Positions 1-9,708 are shown, counted from the stretch's first letter. The stretch: DNA of 64,000 nucleotides from CBDBEU01 sp965204565 (GCA_965204565.1 CBDBEU010000005.1:1736001-1800000), one strand, 5' to 3'. Notes: generated from the letters alone by a model not told the origin. Made by a program: numbers and translations.

Positions 1-2
1 CC

Positions 3-242
3 TTCAAAGACCTGGACGACACCAGCTTTGATCTGGTGATCTCGCTAGCACCGGAAGCGCACCATCATGCGGTGGAGATGACGCGGACCATGGCGATTGA
101 AGCCGAATACTGGCCGACGCCCGATCCGACAGCGGCGCTTGGCAATCGCGAACAGCAGCTTCAGGCGTTCCGCGCTGTACGGGATGATCTGCGCCAGCGT
201 ATTCGCGAGCACTTTGCAGAGTCGGCACCGCCCAATCCGTGA
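3..242 (+). CDS. Low-molecular-weight phosphatase / arsenate reductase-like protein, 3' part only
   Basis: The gene enters from the left edge. An open frame runs from base 3 to the TGA at 240-242, about 79 residues of the C-terminal part. The motif DLVISLAPEAHHHAVEM followed by EYWPTPDPTAALGNRE fits the C-terminal half of low-molecular-weight protein tyrosine phosphatase-like proteins, where a Pro-Asp-Pro loop carries the general acid aspartate; PTPDP is present here. The N-terminal CX5R phosphate loop lies outside the window, so activity cannot be judged. The amidase that follows is on the opposite strand and converges on it with a 10-base gap. Confidence 0.6.
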   Translation, partial: FKDLDDTSFDLVISLAPEAHHHAVEMTRTMAIEAEYWPTPDPTAALGNREQQLQAFRAVRDDLRQRIREHFAESAPPNP

Positions 243-252
243 GGTATAGGCC

Positions 253-1668
253 TCAATCCGCACAGCGCGGCGGTGTGCCGAGCCGTTGACGCGCGCTGCC
301 GAGTACCCGCTCGAAGGCACATGCCGCGGCGATCACGCGCTCATCCTCGCCGCCAGCACCGATGATCTGCAAGCCCACCGGCATGCCATGACTGTCGAGC
401 CCGATGGGGATCGTCACGGCGCACAGGCCCAGGAGATTGCCCGGTGCGGTGTTGCGCAAGATTGTCAGATTGGCCTTGCGATAGGCATCCGCGTCGTCGA
501 GCGCTGCAACCTCGGGCGGTGAGATCGGCACTGTCGGGCCGACCACCAGATCATGGTCTTCAAGGCGGGTGTGCACCGCACGGGTCAACGCCTCAAGTTC
601 GCTTGCGCGGTGGAGATATTCAACCGCGGTGATCGCCTCCATGCGAGTAAATCGGCTTGCCACATTGGGATCAAGCGTGTCGCGCCAATCCGCCATCTCG
701 CCGGTGATGAAGGCAGCAAATTCAGGCGCTGCCAGACCACCGGCAAGGAACATCTCATGCGCGCGCACCGCCTCGGGCAGCTCTATTGAGGTGAGCCCGG
801 CGCCGGCACGCTCCAATGCGCCCAACGCTTCGCTCGTGCACGCTGCAATGTCGTCGTCGCAATCATCGAAAAACCAGTCGAGCACCGCGATCGAAAACTC
901 ATCCGCCGCGCACGCGCCAGCAAACCCGGCGAATGCAAGTGGTGCCATGGCGGTAAGGGAGTCGATCTCGGCAAAGGCGATCGCCGCGTCCTCGGCGGTG
1001 CGGGTCAGAATGCCGGCGGTGTCGAGGCTCGGGCTCAATGGCACGATGCCCGCAAGCGGCCATCGTCCATAACTGGTCTTGACGCCAACCGTGCCGGTGA
1101 TCGAAGCCGGGCAGCGCACCGACCCGGCCGTATCGCTGCCCATGGCGACAAGTGCTGTCCCGGCCATCAGGCTGACCCCGGCGCCGGCGCTGGAGCCGCC
1201 GGGTACGTGATGCTGATCCGCGCCCCACGGATTGATCGGCGTGCCCCAATGAGGATTGGTGCCAACGCCGCCAAAGGCAAACTCGACAGTGTGGGTCTTG
1301 CCGGTGATGACCGCCAGATTGGCGCGCAGCCTTTTCACCACAGGCCCCTGCGCCTGCCATTTTTCCGGCAGTTCCTTCGGTGTGCCGGCAAACGTCGGAT
1401 AGCCCAGCACGCCGTACAGATCCTTGAGCGAAACTGGCAAGCCTTGCAGTGCGCCAAGGTCAAACCCGGCGTCGAACGCCGCATCGGCAGCCTGTGCATT
1501 GGCCGTGATCTTGTCCGGCATCCAGCTTTTGAAGGCATTGAGGCTCTGATCAAAGCGCTGATAATTGGCCATCACCTGCTCAGCGATTGCGTGCGCTGTC
1601 ACCGTCCCCTCGCGCAACGCCTGGCCCAGATCGCGAATCGATCTTCCCACCATCATGTTCTTGGTCAT
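253..1668 (-). CDS. Amidase-signature family hydrolase
   Basis: A 471-residue amidase of normal family length. The Ser-cisSer-Lys triad can be placed: Lys in PVSLKDLYG (about residue 81), the Gly/Ser-rich signature VPGGSSAGAG, and the nucleophilic Ser in GSDTAGSVRCPAS. Members hydrolyse linear amides or act as Glu-tRNA amidotransferase subunits; without GatB/GatC neighbours a free amidase is likelier. The ATG overlaps the stop of the upstream amidase by 4 bases (ATGA), so the two are probably translationally coupled. The two proteins are clearly paralogous in signature but quite different in sequence. The substrate cannot be told from sequence. Confidence 0.85.
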   Translation of the reverse strand: MTKNMMVGRSIRDLGQALREGTVTAHAIAEQVMANYQRFDQSLNAFKSWMPDKITANAQAADAAFDAGFDLGALQGLPVSLKDLYGVLGYPTFAGTPKELPEKWQAQGPVVKRLRANLAVITGKTHTVEFAFGGVGTNPHWGTPINPWGADQHHVPGGSSAGAGVSLMAGTALVAMGSDTAGSVRCPASITGTVGVKTSYGRWPLAGIVPLSPSLDTAGILTRTAEDAAIAFAEIDSLTAMAPLAFAGFAGACAADEFSIAVLDWFFDDCDDDIAACTSEALGALERAGAGLTSIELPEAVRAHEMFLAGGLAAPEFAAFITGEMADWRDTLDPNVASRFTRMEAITAVEYLHRASELEALTRAVHTRLEDHDLVVGPTVPISPPEVAALDDADAYRKANLTILRNTAPGNLLGLCAVTIPIGLDSHGMPVGLQIIGAGGEDERVIAAACAFERVLGSARQRLGTPPRCAD

Positions 1669-3008
1669 TCCTCGATCCGTGATTGGTTTGCCGCATCCGC
1701 CGGGCCGAGCAGGTCGAACACCCAGGAAGCATCTTCCAGCAATTTCCGCCCTCCGCGATGGCGGCCGACGAGTTGGATGCCCACCGGCAAGCCGGCTGGA
1801 GAGTGGTGAGTCGGCAGCGTGATCGCAAGCAAATGCATGAACGTCCAGATGCCTTGAAAGCGCGCATCACCGGTGGAGGCGAGCCCCTCTGGCGCCTCGC
1901 CATTGGCAGACGGGGCGAGAATGAGGTCAAGGTCGGAAAATATCTTGGGAATTTGAGTGCGGCAGTGCTCTCCCAGCGTGATGGCGGCGATATAATCATC
2001 ATAGGCCATGGTGTGACCCTCGCCAATCACGCCGCGCAAATGCTCGCTCAACGCATCGCGGTGATGGGTCGATTCATAGGCCATCAGCCGTGCGCGTTCA
2101 TAGGCATTGATCTTTTCGCGCGCTGCGTTGAGACCGGCAAAGGTCCGGGGCAGGTCAATTTCACGCAGCTCGGCTCCGCTTGCCGCAAGCCGCGATGCCG
2201 CATCTTCCATGGCGCTGACAGTTTCGGGCTGGGCGGCATCCCACAAGGGTGTGCGGCAAAAGCCGATCCTCAATGTCGATTTCGGTGGCTCGATAGCGCG
2301 TACCGGCCGCCCGATAAGGCAAGCGGTGAGAAGTTCTACATCCTCGACCGTGCGGGCATGGATACCCAGCGTATCGAGGCTCTGTGCCGCCGGTTTAATC
2401 CCGCCCAGATTGAAAGTGTCGAAGCCCGGTTTGTATCCGACAATGCCGCAATAGGCCGACGGACGCAGATCCGAACCGCCGGTCTGGGTGCCGAGCGCCA
2501 CCGGCACCATGAAATCGGCAACCGCAGTGGCAGATCCGCTCGACGAGCCGCCGGGAGAATGACGCGGATTGGTGGGCGGCTCGACAAAGCTGCCGGCGAA
2601 CTCGCAGGTGACCGTCTTGCCCAAGACGATTGCGCCAGCCATGCGCAACAGCCCAACGCAGGACGCATCACAAGCCGGTTGGTGGTTCCTATAGATTGGC
2701 AAGCCAAATTCGGTCCGCATGTCGGCGGTGTCGATAATATCCTTGAAGCCGACCGGAACACCCGCCAGCGGGCCGGTCTTGGGCGCGCGGTTACAGGCCT
2801 CGGCTGCCGCCATTGCCTGGTCCGGATCGATACTACAGGCCCAGGCGCGGCGTTCGCCCTCGCGCGCGCCAATGCGCTCAAGGCGGGCTTGCATCAACTC
2901 CGCGGCGCTGAGCACGCCCTCACGAATCTGTTGTGCTGCTGACTTGCTGAAAGCCGGTTTGGACCCGGGACCGATTTCAAGTCCTGCGCCATAATCCCTA
3001 CTGGCCAA
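1665..3008 (-). CDS. Amidase-signature family hydrolase (second, upstream copy)
   Basis: A second amidase, about 447 residues. Lys sits in PVGFKDIIDT, the signature in HSPGGSSSGSA, and the catalytic Ser region is GTQTGGSDLRPSA. The open frame extends much further upstream (to 3416), but that part overlaps the AsmA gene in another frame and is basic and low in complexity, so I do not count it. The family-like N-terminus (KSAAQQIREGVLSAAELM) needs a start before about 2950. The only candidate I see is TTG at 3006-3008, which overlaps the last codons of AsmA. The start is therefore uncertain. Probable operon: AsmA, this gene, then the downstream amidase. Confidence 0.75.
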   Translation of the reverse strand: MASRDYGAGLEIGPGSKPAFSKSAAQQIREGVLSAAELMQARLERIGAREGERRAWACSIDPDQAMAAAEACNRAPKTGPLAGVPVGFKDIIDTADMRTEFGLPIYRNHQPACDASCVGLLRMAGAIVLGKTVTCEFAGSFVEPPTNPRHSPGGSSSGSATAVADFMVPVALGTQTGGSDLRPSAYCGIVGYKPGFDTFNLGGIKPAAQSLDTLGIHARTVEDVELLTACLIGRPVRAIEPPKSTLRIGFCRTPLWDAAQPETVSAMEDAASRLAASGAELREIDLPRTFAGLNAAREKINAYERARLMAYESTHHRDALSEHLRGVIGEGHTMAYDDYIAAITLGEHCRTQIPKIFSDLDLILAPSANGEAPEGLASTGDARFQGIWTFMHLLAITLPTHHSPAGLPVGIQLVGRHRGGRKLLEDASWVFDLLGPADAANQSRIEE

Positions 3009-5208
3009 GGATCTGCTTGAACAGGTCCTCTGTAATCGGCGGCGGTGCCTGTGGCTCCGCGCCGTCCTGGCCCGGCTGGGCATTGCCGCCTCCACCGCCA
3101 ACCAGAAGATCGAGGAATTCCTTGGGTTGGCGATCTCCGGTAAGCCCTTGTATCGCGCCCTTGATGCCATCGCCGCCGCGGCCGTCGCGCAACTCTTCAA
3201 GCGAGCGGCCGATCTGCTCGATCGTGTTGATCGTCTTTTGCGGATCGCGGAGCACCGCCGCCAGATCCGGAGTGATCGTCGGATTGTCGAACGAGCCGGT
3301 GACCATGAACGGGATTTCGATGCCACTGAGATCTTCCGCGCCGCCCTGTCCTTCAAGGCTCGCCACGATCTTGGGATTGATGCGGAAATCAACGGTCCGT
3401 CTCGGCAGATTGGCAACGCCGACGCTGTTCAGCCGCACCAACGGGCTCAGCATCAACAGATTATCAGTCTGGGCGATGCCCTTGGCGATGGTGAAATCCG
3501 CCGAAAGTTCGCTGAAATCAGTCTGCTGCGCTTCCTCGCGCGACCAGTCGAACACCGCTCCGGCGTTTAGATTGCGCATCAACTGGGAGATATTGAAGCC
3601 GCGAATCGCACCATCGGTGAAACGCACATTCATCTCGCCGTTGAGTGCTTCGACCAGACGCCGATGGGTCAGTCCGCGGCTGGCAAGCGATCCGGAAATC
3701 TGCCCCCGGCCATCAAGCCAGTCCAGACCCGCCGATGCATTCAGGATCTGACGTGCGGCAACATTGTCAACGGTGAAAGAGGCCGCGATTGCCGGCATCT
3801 CGCCGGCACCATTGACAGTGAGCTTGCCCACCGCGCGGCCTTCGTAAAGCTGTAATTCGCTCAAATCGACGGTCAGAATGCCCTCGCGCAGCGTCACCGC
3901 GAGTGCCGACTGGCCGGCGCGCAGCTCGTGAAACAGAAGCTCGGCCGTCGACAGGCGCACATCCGCGTCCAAAGTGCGAAGCCCATCGACGTTAATCGGT
4001 TCGGCGTCCCAGCCGCCGGCAGCAACGCCCTCGCCCTGCGGTGAAGAAGGTGCCTGCGGCGCGGAGGATGTTGAAGACCCGCCGGCCAGATAGCGATTGA
4101 CGTCGATGCGGTCGACCGCGAGCGTTGCCTGGACCAAGGGCCGGGGGCCGGAAAGCGAGACCAGAAAGCCGCCCTCGGCATTGGCCTCATCCAGGGTCAG
4201 GCGTGCAGAGGAAAGGGCAATCTCCTCGGTGCCAGCCGACATCGACGCAGCAATCGAAAAGGTGCCGAGCCCGTCAACCTGCGGCGCCAGCGCGCCCAGC
4301 CAGCGCGCCAACTGCTTGAGGGAAGGTGAAGAAGCCTCGATATCGCCCTTGGCGACAAGTCCGGATTTAAGCTCGACCGATCCTGAAAAGGCTGCCTGGA
4401 GATGGGCTGACTCGATCCCGAGCGAAGCGGTGGACGGCGTTCCGGTGGCCAGGGCGCGCGGCTCCAGCAGATCCAGACTGAACCCGATTTCCTCGCCTTG
4501 CCACACGCCGGTGCCATCGAAATTGAGCGGGTTGTCGAGGCTCGACAGGCCGATCGTGGCGTTGATCTGTTCAAACTCATGGGCGCTGCCATTGCGCCGA
4601 TCGGTGAATGTCACAGTACCGTCGATAAGGCGCATGTCGCCAATCTGGATTGACTCGATGGTGGGCAGGGTCTCGGCCGGCGAAAGCGGCGCCTGGGCTA
4701 CTTCACCCTCACTTGGCTGCGCAGGTGTAGATGACTCGCCCACCGGCGCGAACAACCAGTTGGGCGCGCCATTGGCGTCAACTTCCAAGGTGATCACCGG
4801 CCGTGTCACGATCAGCCGGTCGACTTCAACGCGGCCGCTGAACAGCGGCACGAGTTTCAGCCCAAGATCGAGCTCTTCCATATCGGCAAAGTCGCCCTCG
4901 CGGCCTTGCGGATTTGACAGCGTGGCGTTCGACACCAGCAGAGAAATATTGGGAAACACGGAAAACGACGCGTCGCCGGCAATGATCAACTCACGGCCGG
5001 TGCTTTCGTACACCGCTTCGGTCGCCTGATCGCGAATCCACTGCGTCGACACGACAAAGGGCACCGCCGCGATGACGATGATGGCGACGGTCAGAGTGGC
5101 GAATACTAAACTGAAGAATGCCCGCAACGGCTCAGGCCTCAATGGCAATGCGTGAGAGTCGTTGAATTTAATGGACAATAGCGTGATTGAAGCCGACTGC
5201 AAGCGCAA
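2998..5208 (-). CDS. AsmA family protein
   Basis: A 736-residue protein with one N-terminal membrane segment (about residues 33-52, LVFATLTVAIIVIAAVPFVV) followed by a large periplasmic part. The segment after the membrane helix (RELIIAGDASFSVFPNISLL, then NATLSNPQG) is the typical AsmA start, and the C-terminal region with GRGQISGSLASRGLTHRRL and GFNISQLMRNL is the conserved AsmA C-terminal domain. AsmA-like proteins belong to the bridge-like family implicated in lipid traffic and outer-membrane biogenesis. The tail is Gly/Gln/Pro-rich (VGGGGGNAQPGQDGAEPQAP). The start is at 5208, divergent from scoA. The two amidases downstream on the same strand have no obvious functional link to it. Confidence 0.8.
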   Translation of the reverse strand: MRLQSASITLLSIKFNDSHALPLRPEPLRAFFSLVFATLTVAIIVIAAVPFVVSTQWIRDQATEAVYESTGRELIIAGDASFSVFPNISLLVSNATLSNPQGREGDFADMEELDLGLKLVPLFSGRVEVDRLIVTRPVITLEVDANGAPNWLFAPVGESSTPAQPSEGEVAQAPLSPAETLPTIESIQIGDMRLIDGTVTFTDRRNGSAHEFEQINATIGLSSLDNPLNFDGTGVWQGEEIGFSLDLLEPRALATGTPSTASLGIESAHLQAAFSGSVELKSGLVAKGDIEASSPSLKQLARWLGALAPQVDGLGTFSIAASMSAGTEEIALSSARLTLDEANAEGGFLVSLSGPRPLVQATLAVDRIDVNRYLAGGSSTSSAPQAPSSPQGEGVAAGGWDAEPINVDGLRTLDADVRLSTAELLFHELRAGQSALAVTLREGILTVDLSELQLYEGRAVGKLTVNGAGEMPAIAASFTVDNVAARQILNASAGLDWLDGRGQISGSLASRGLTHRRLVEALNGEMNVRFTDGAIRGFNISQLMRNLNAGAVFDWSREEAQQTDFSELSADFTIAKGIAQTDNLLMLSPLVRLNSVGVANLPRRTVDFRINPKIVASLEGQGGAEDLSGIEIPFMVTGSFDNPTITPDLAAVLRDPQKTINTIEQIGRSLEELRDGRGGDGIKGAIQGLTGDRQPKEFLDLLVGGGGGNAQPGQDGAEPQAPPPITEDLFKQILGQ

Positions 5209-5386
5209 CCGGAAATATATTTGACCAAGACCGCCAAACCGGCGTGCGCGCAGGTGCGATCTGGAGCGCGTTCAGGCTTGCCCTGACGTGCATTGACAGC
5301 CTGACCCCCACGTTGTGATATCGCGCCCGAAAGGCCGCACGGTCATTCGCCATCAAACGCCCCTACATGAAAGCGGATCACAGGTA

Positions 5387-6094
5387 ATGAGCGGTTCGAG
5401 CAAGGTCTACAGCAATGCCGGCACGGCCCTGGAGGGGCTCTTGTTTGATGGCATGACGATTCTGGCAGGCGGATTTGGACTTTGCGGTATCCCTGAGCAC
5501 ATGATCCTGGCGATCAGAGCTGCAGGGGTGAAGGACCTGACCATCGCGTCCAACAATTGCGGTGTCGACGATTTCGGTCTTGGCCTGCTGTTGCAGACCC
5601 GGCAGGTGAACAAGATGATCTCGTCCTATGTCGGCGAGAACAAGCTGTTCGAAGAGCAGTTTCTCAATGGCGAGCTTGAGCTTGAATTCAACCCGCAAGG
5701 CACGCTGGCCGAACGCTGCCGGGCGGGCGGCGCCGGAATTCCCGCCTTCTACACCCGTACCGGCGTCGGTACGGTGATCGCGGAAGGCAAGGAAACGCGC
5801 GAGTTTGACGGCCATACCTATCTGATGGAGCGCGCGCTGACCGGCGATTTGTCGATCATCAAAACATGGAAAGCGGATACGTCGGGCAATCTGGTGTTCC
5901 GCAAGACCGCGCGCAATTTCAACCCGCCAATGGCAACCGCCGGCAAGGTGTGTGTTGTTGAAGCCGAGCATGTGGTTGAGGTCGGCACGCTTGACCCGGA
6001 AAGCATTCACCTTCCGGGGATTTATGTGGACCGGTTGTTCGAGGGCGACAATTTCGAAAAGCGTATTGAGCGGCGAACCATTCGTGAGGAATAG
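5387..6094 (+). CDS. scoA: 3-oxoacid CoA-transferase subunit A
   Basis: A 235-residue alpha subunit of succinyl-CoA:3-ketoacid CoA-transferase. It moves CoA from succinyl-CoA to acetoacetate (or a related 3-oxoacid) in the cytoplasm. The family signature is plain near the N-terminus (GMTILAGGFGLCGIPEHMI), with further conserved blocks SNNCGVDDFGLG and NGELELEFNPQGTLAERCRA. The frame is open further upstream to 5315, but ATG at 5387 gives the normal family length and is preferred. The gene lies 64 bases upstream of scoB and is surely cotranscribed with it. It is a plausible downstream partner of the acetoacetate-forming BKACE enzyme at 61.7 kb (inference). Confidence 0.93.
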   Translation: MSGSSKVYSNAGTALEGLLFDGMTILAGGFGLCGIPEHMILAIRAAGVKDLTIASNNCGVDDFGLGLLLQTRQVNKMISSYVGENKLFEEQFLNGELELEFNPQGTLAERCRAGGAGIPAFYTRTGVGTVIAEGKETREFDGHTYLMERALTGDLSIIKTWKADTSGNLVFRKTARNFNPPMATAGKVCVVEAEHVVEVGTLDPESIHLPGIYVDRLFEGDNFEKRIERRTIREE

Positions 6095-6158
6095 GCACCC
6101 GCGCGGCCGGCGCGTCCATTGGCGCCATACCGCTGCGACCATCACTGGGAGATGAGCG

Positions 6159-6788
6159 ATGACCTGGTCACGACAACAAATGTGCGAGCGCGCAGCGCTT
6201 GAACTTGCTGACGGGTTCTACTGCAACCTCGGCATTGGCATGCCGACGCTGGTCGCCAACTACATCCCAAGCGACGTTCATGTGCATTTTCAATCGGAGA
6301 ACGGAATGCTCGGAATGGGGCCGTTTCCGCTCGACAACGAGGTCGATGCCGACCTCATAAATGCCGGCAAGCAGACCATCACCGAAACGCCGGAATCGGT
6401 CTATTTCGACAGTGCCACGTCATTTGCGATGATTCGCGGCGGGCATATCGATCTGTCGATCCTTGGCGCGCTGCAGGTGGCGCAGAATGGCGACCTGGCC
6501 AACTGGATGATCCCGGGAAAGATGGTCAAGGGCATGGGCGGCGCCATGGATCTGGTGGCCGGCGTCAAGCGCGTCGTCGTGCTGATGGAGCAAAGTGCCA
6601 AGGATGGATCGCCCAAGCTACTCAAGGAGTGTGACCTGCCGCTCACCGGCGCCGGCGTGGTCGACCTGGTGATCACCGATCTTGGCGTATTCGAAGTGAT
6701 GCCCGACGGGCTTCATCTGCGCGAGACCGCCGCCGGCGTCAGTGTCGATGAGATCCGCTCGCGCACCGACGCCGAGTTCATTCACTAG
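6159..6788 (+). CDS. scoB: 3-oxoacid CoA-transferase subunit B
   Basis: A 209-residue beta subunit. The catalytic glutamate that forms the glutamyl-CoA intermediate is in the conserved SENGMLGMGPFP block (about residue 48), preceded by the family motif YCNLGIGMPTLVANYIP. GGHIDLSILGALQV and GAMDLVAGVKRVVV are also standard. The length is normal. It follows scoA with a 64-base gap that contains no hairpin I can recognise. The gene downstream converges from the other strand with only 12 bases between stops, so any terminator must be very short or lie within coding sequence. Confidence 0.93.
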   Translation: MTWSRQQMCERAALELADGFYCNLGIGMPTLVANYIPSDVHVHFQSENGMLGMGPFPLDNEVDADLINAGKQTITETPESVYFDSATSFAMIRGGHIDLSILGALQVAQNGDLANWMIPGKMVKGMGGAMDLVAGVKRVVVLMEQSAKDGSPKLLKECDLPLTGAGVVDLVITDLGVFEVMPDGLHLRETAAGVSVDEIRSRTDAEFIH

Positions 6789-6800
6789 AGCGATTGCCGC

Positions 6801-8600
6801 TCAGCGTGGAGCGTGGGTGTCGAGCACCGCATCCTTTTCCTGCCCGGACAGGACGATTTTGTGAATCTGTGCGACACCGGCAGTCGCCAGCGCCATTGTG
6901 TAATTGAGCGCCAGCACCGGAATGATCCCGACCGCGACAATTGCCAGAGCTGGAAGCGCTGCCTCTTCGACCAGTGCCAGTGAGGCATAGGTGTAGACTT
7001 GGGTTGCCAGCGTGTCGAAATTGAACGGCCTGAGCAGCAGGGTGGCCGGCAACTCCTTCATCGAATCGACAAACACCAGAAGGGCTGCGGCGACAATTGC
7101 AGGTTTCATCAGCGGCAATTGCACCTCTCGCAGCGCCTGAAACGGTGTGCGCCCGAGCGAGCGCGCCGCCATCGGCAAATGCGGTGAGAGCCTTGCATAC
7201 CCCGCATCAATGGCGCCGTAGGAGACCGCCATGAACCGCACCACATACGCGAACACGATCGAAAACATGGTGCCGGTGAGAAGAAGGCCGGTCGAAAAGT
7301 CGAATGCCTGGCGGGCAAAGGCATCGAGCGCATTGTCAAAGCGTGCCAGCGGCACCAGAATACCGATCGCCAGCACCGTGCCGGGCACCGCATAGCCGAT
7401 ACTCGCCGCCACACTGGCAATGCGCACCGGTCTCACCCGTGATGCGCGCGACGCGTGTGCCAGAAACAGACCGACCAACACCGCCGCTGAAGCTGCCAGA
7501 ACCGACAGGGTCAGGCTGTTCAGCGCCTCGCTGGCAAACCGCCCAATGTCCTGCTCGGCAATACGGCGAAGTGCGAAAGCGACCAGCACGCCGGCCGGAA
7601 TGAAAAATCCCAGAATGATCGGAACCAGGCACAGCATAAGCGCGATCCAGCGCCAAGGCCCCTTCAGGCGTTCACGCTCTGGCGGCCGCTCGTGGCCGGT
7701 TGTCTGAATGAACCGGCGCCCGCGCCGCGCCCAGCGCTCGGTCAGCACCAGAACGAACACAAATACCAGCATCACCAGCGCGATTTGCGCGGCACCGCCC
7801 AGATTATTGCGATGCAGCCAGGTCGTGTAGACACCGGCAGTCAGCGTGTTGACGCCGAAATACTGCACCGCGCCCAGATCGTTCAGACACTCCATCAGCG
7901 CCAGAGTGATACCGGCGACGATCGCCGGACGCGCCAGCGGCAGCGCCACTTTGACGAAAGACGAGCCCAATGCATGGCCTAGCGTGCGGCTTGCCTCGAT
8001 CAACTGCAGCGACTGTTGAACGAATGTGGCACGCACCGTCAGATAAATATAAGGGTAGAGCACGAACGCCATGACGAAGATGGCACCGCCAATCGACCTG
8101 ATTTCCGGAAACCAGTAATCGCACGCGCTCTGCCAGCCAAACGCCTCGCGCAGGCCCGATTGCACCGGGCCCGAATAGGCCAGCACATCGACATACGTAT
8201 AGGCGATCAGATAGGTCGGCATTGCCAGCGGCAGCATCAGCAGCCAGTCGACCACCCGCCGGCCCGGAAAGGCATACATGGTGACGAACCATGCAGCCCC
8301 GGTGCCGATCAGGAAGGTCACGATACCAACGCCCAGCATCAGTTGCAGCGTGGTTGCCGCATAGCCGGGAAGGACAGTCGAGACCAGATGGCTCCAGACG
8401 TCTCCGGTCGGTGATAGGGCAATCACCACGATCGCCAGAACCGGCGAGGCGACCAGCAGCGACACCGCGAGCGCACCGGCGATCAGGCGGCGTTCGCCGC
8501 GGCTGCGCCGGGGTGCCAGCTTTGTATCGGCAGCCGCCATCAGTTCAGGTCTGCCGGCAATAGCAGCACGCGCGAAAGTGCGCTTGCCACCCGGTTGCAA
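6801..8600 (-). CDS. Ferric-iron ABC transporter permease (fused two-domain, FbpB/SfuB type)
   Basis: A 599-residue inner-membrane protein with two homologous halves of about six membrane segments each, the usual fused form in iron(III) importers. Each half has a recognisable EAA loop that would dock the ATPase: EASRTLGHALGSSFVKVALP in the first and MAARSLGRTPFQALREVQLP in the second. The gene starts 3 bases after the stop of the iron-binding protein and so is coexpressed with it. A nearby ATG at residue 21 (8540) is an alternative start. Oddly, no ATPase (FbpC) gene follows: the next gene downstream is the convergent scoB. The ATPase must be encoded elsewhere or be shared. Confidence 0.88.
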   Translation of the reverse strand: MQPGGKRTFARAAIAGRPELMAAADTKLAPRRSRGERRLIAGALAVSLLVASPVLAIVVIALSPTGDVWSHLVSTVLPGYAATTLQLMLGVGIVTFLIGTGAAWFVTMYAFPGRRVVDWLLMLPLAMPTYLIAYTYVDVLAYSGPVQSGLREAFGWQSACDYWFPEIRSIGGAIFVMAFVLYPYIYLTVRATFVQQSLQLIEASRTLGHALGSSFVKVALPLARPAIVAGITLALMECLNDLGAVQYFGVNTLTAGVYTTWLHRNNLGGAAQIALVMLVFVFVLVLTERWARRGRRFIQTTGHERPPERERLKGPWRWIALMLCLVPIILGFFIPAGVLVAFALRRIAEQDIGRFASEALNSLTLSVLAASAAVLVGLFLAHASRASRVRPVRIASVAASIGYAVPGTVLAIGILVPLARFDNALDAFARQAFDFSTGLLLTGTMFSIVFAYVVRFMAVSYGAIDAGYARLSPHLPMAARSLGRTPFQALREVQLPLMKPAIVAAALLVFVDSMKELPATLLLRPFNFDTLATQVYTYASLALVEEAALPALAIVAVGIIPVLALNYTMALATAGVAQIHKIVLSGQEKDAVLDTHAPR

Positions 8601-8603
8601 CGC

Positions 8604-9647
8604 TCAGGAAGATGGTCCGTCGTCAAACCCAACCTCGTCGACGATCTCGCTTGCCCGCCTGCGATTGCGCGCAATTTCAGCCAGGCTCAGTGAATCCGCA
8701 TGAAACGCGCCGAAGGAAGTTACCATGTCGGAAACGGGAACGCCGTCGCGAAGTGGATATTCGTGGTTCACTTCGGCGTAGATGCGCTGTGCTTCCACTC
8801 CCGTCAGCCATTCCATCAGCCGCACCGCGTTGTCGCGATTGGGCGCGTTCTTGGCGAGCACGATGCCGGACAGATTGACATGGGTGCCGCGGTCTTCAGC
8901 ATTTGGCATGATGATCTTGGTTGAGGCCGCCCAGTCCTTCTGCTGAGGCTCTTTGTCATTGGTGCGCATCAGCGCCATGTAATAGGTGTTGCCCAGCGAA
9001 ATGTCGCACTTGCCCGCATGGATCGATTTGACCTGGGCACGGTCGTTGCCCGTCGGCTTGCGCGCCAGGTTGGCTTTCACGCGGGACACCCATTGCCGTG
9101 CCTTGTCCTCGCCATGATAGACGATCATCGCGGCGATCAGCGCAATATTGTAGACGTGTTGGCCCGAGCGGGTGCAGATTCTGCCACGCCATTTCTCCCC
9201 GGCCAGTTCCTCATAAGTGATGGTGTTCTGCGCAACCCTGTCCTTAGAGGCGAATATCACCCGCGTACGGATGGTGAGTCCGAACCAATGCCCGTTCGGA
9301 TCGCGGTACGTGGCCGGAATGTTGGCATTGATCACCTCTGAGGTGAGCGGCTGTGAAACCCCCTGTTCGACGGCACTGCTAAGCCGGCTGATATCGGTTG
9401 TTAGCAGAACGTCGGCCGGGCTGTTGGCGCCTTCCTGCACCATCCGCTCGATCAGGCCTTCGGCGTAGATCACATTGACTTCAATGCCGCTCTCATTGGT
9501 GAACGCATCGAACAGCGGCTCGACCAGGAACGGCTGGCGGTAGGAATAGACATTGACTTCCTCGCCTGCCCGGGCGGTGCCGGCGGTGGCCAAGGAGATT
9601 GTCAGGGCGGTCAATAGGCGAAGAACGGCGATGCAGTGACGGTTCAT
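8604..9647 (-). CDS. Ferric-iron ABC transporter periplasmic binding protein (FbpA/IdiA type)
   Basis: A 347-residue exported protein. It has a signal peptide of about 27 residues (hydrophobic core LLTALTISLATAGTARA), then the family N-terminus EEVNVYSYRQPFLVEPLFDAF. The paired tyrosines that bind Fe(III) in FbpA-like proteins are present in SLGNTYYMALM. It would bind Fe3+ in the periplasm and deliver it to the permease encoded just downstream. Upstream, 62 bases before the ATG, is a palindrome matching the iron control element bound by Irr in Rhizobiales, which independently supports an iron role. Confidence 0.88.
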   Translation of the reverse strand: MNRHCIAVLRLLTALTISLATAGTARAGEEVNVYSYRQPFLVEPLFDAFTNESGIEVNVIYAEGLIERMVQEGANSPADVLLTTDISRLSSAVEQGVSQPLTSEVINANIPATYRDPNGHWFGLTIRTRVIFASKDRVAQNTITYEELAGEKWRGRICTRSGQHVYNIALIAAMIVYHGEDKARQWVSRVKANLARKPTGNDRAQVKSIHAGKCDISLGNTYYMALMRTNDKEPQQKDWAASTKIIMPNAEDRGTHVNLSGIVLAKNAPNRDNAVRLMEWLTGVEAQRIYAEVNHEYPLRDGVPVSDMVTSFGAFHADSLSLAEIARNRRRASEIVDEVGFDDGPSS

Positions 9648-9708
9648 TGTTCATCCCACCTCATTGATTGAACACTATTCACGCAGAATGTGCTTGATAG
9701 TCTTGGTT

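Noticed and set aside
1683..2942. 419-codon open frame on the plus strand
   Set aside because: It lies wholly antisense to the amidase gene, whose catalytic motifs are clear, and its translation has no family-like features.
3009..3416. N-terminal extension of the second amidase
   Set aside because: It overlaps the AsmA coding region in another frame and is Arg/Ser-rich; amidases have no such domain.
5378..6145. 255-codon frame antisense to scoA
   Set aside because: scoA is unmistakable on the other strand; this is a codon-bias shadow.
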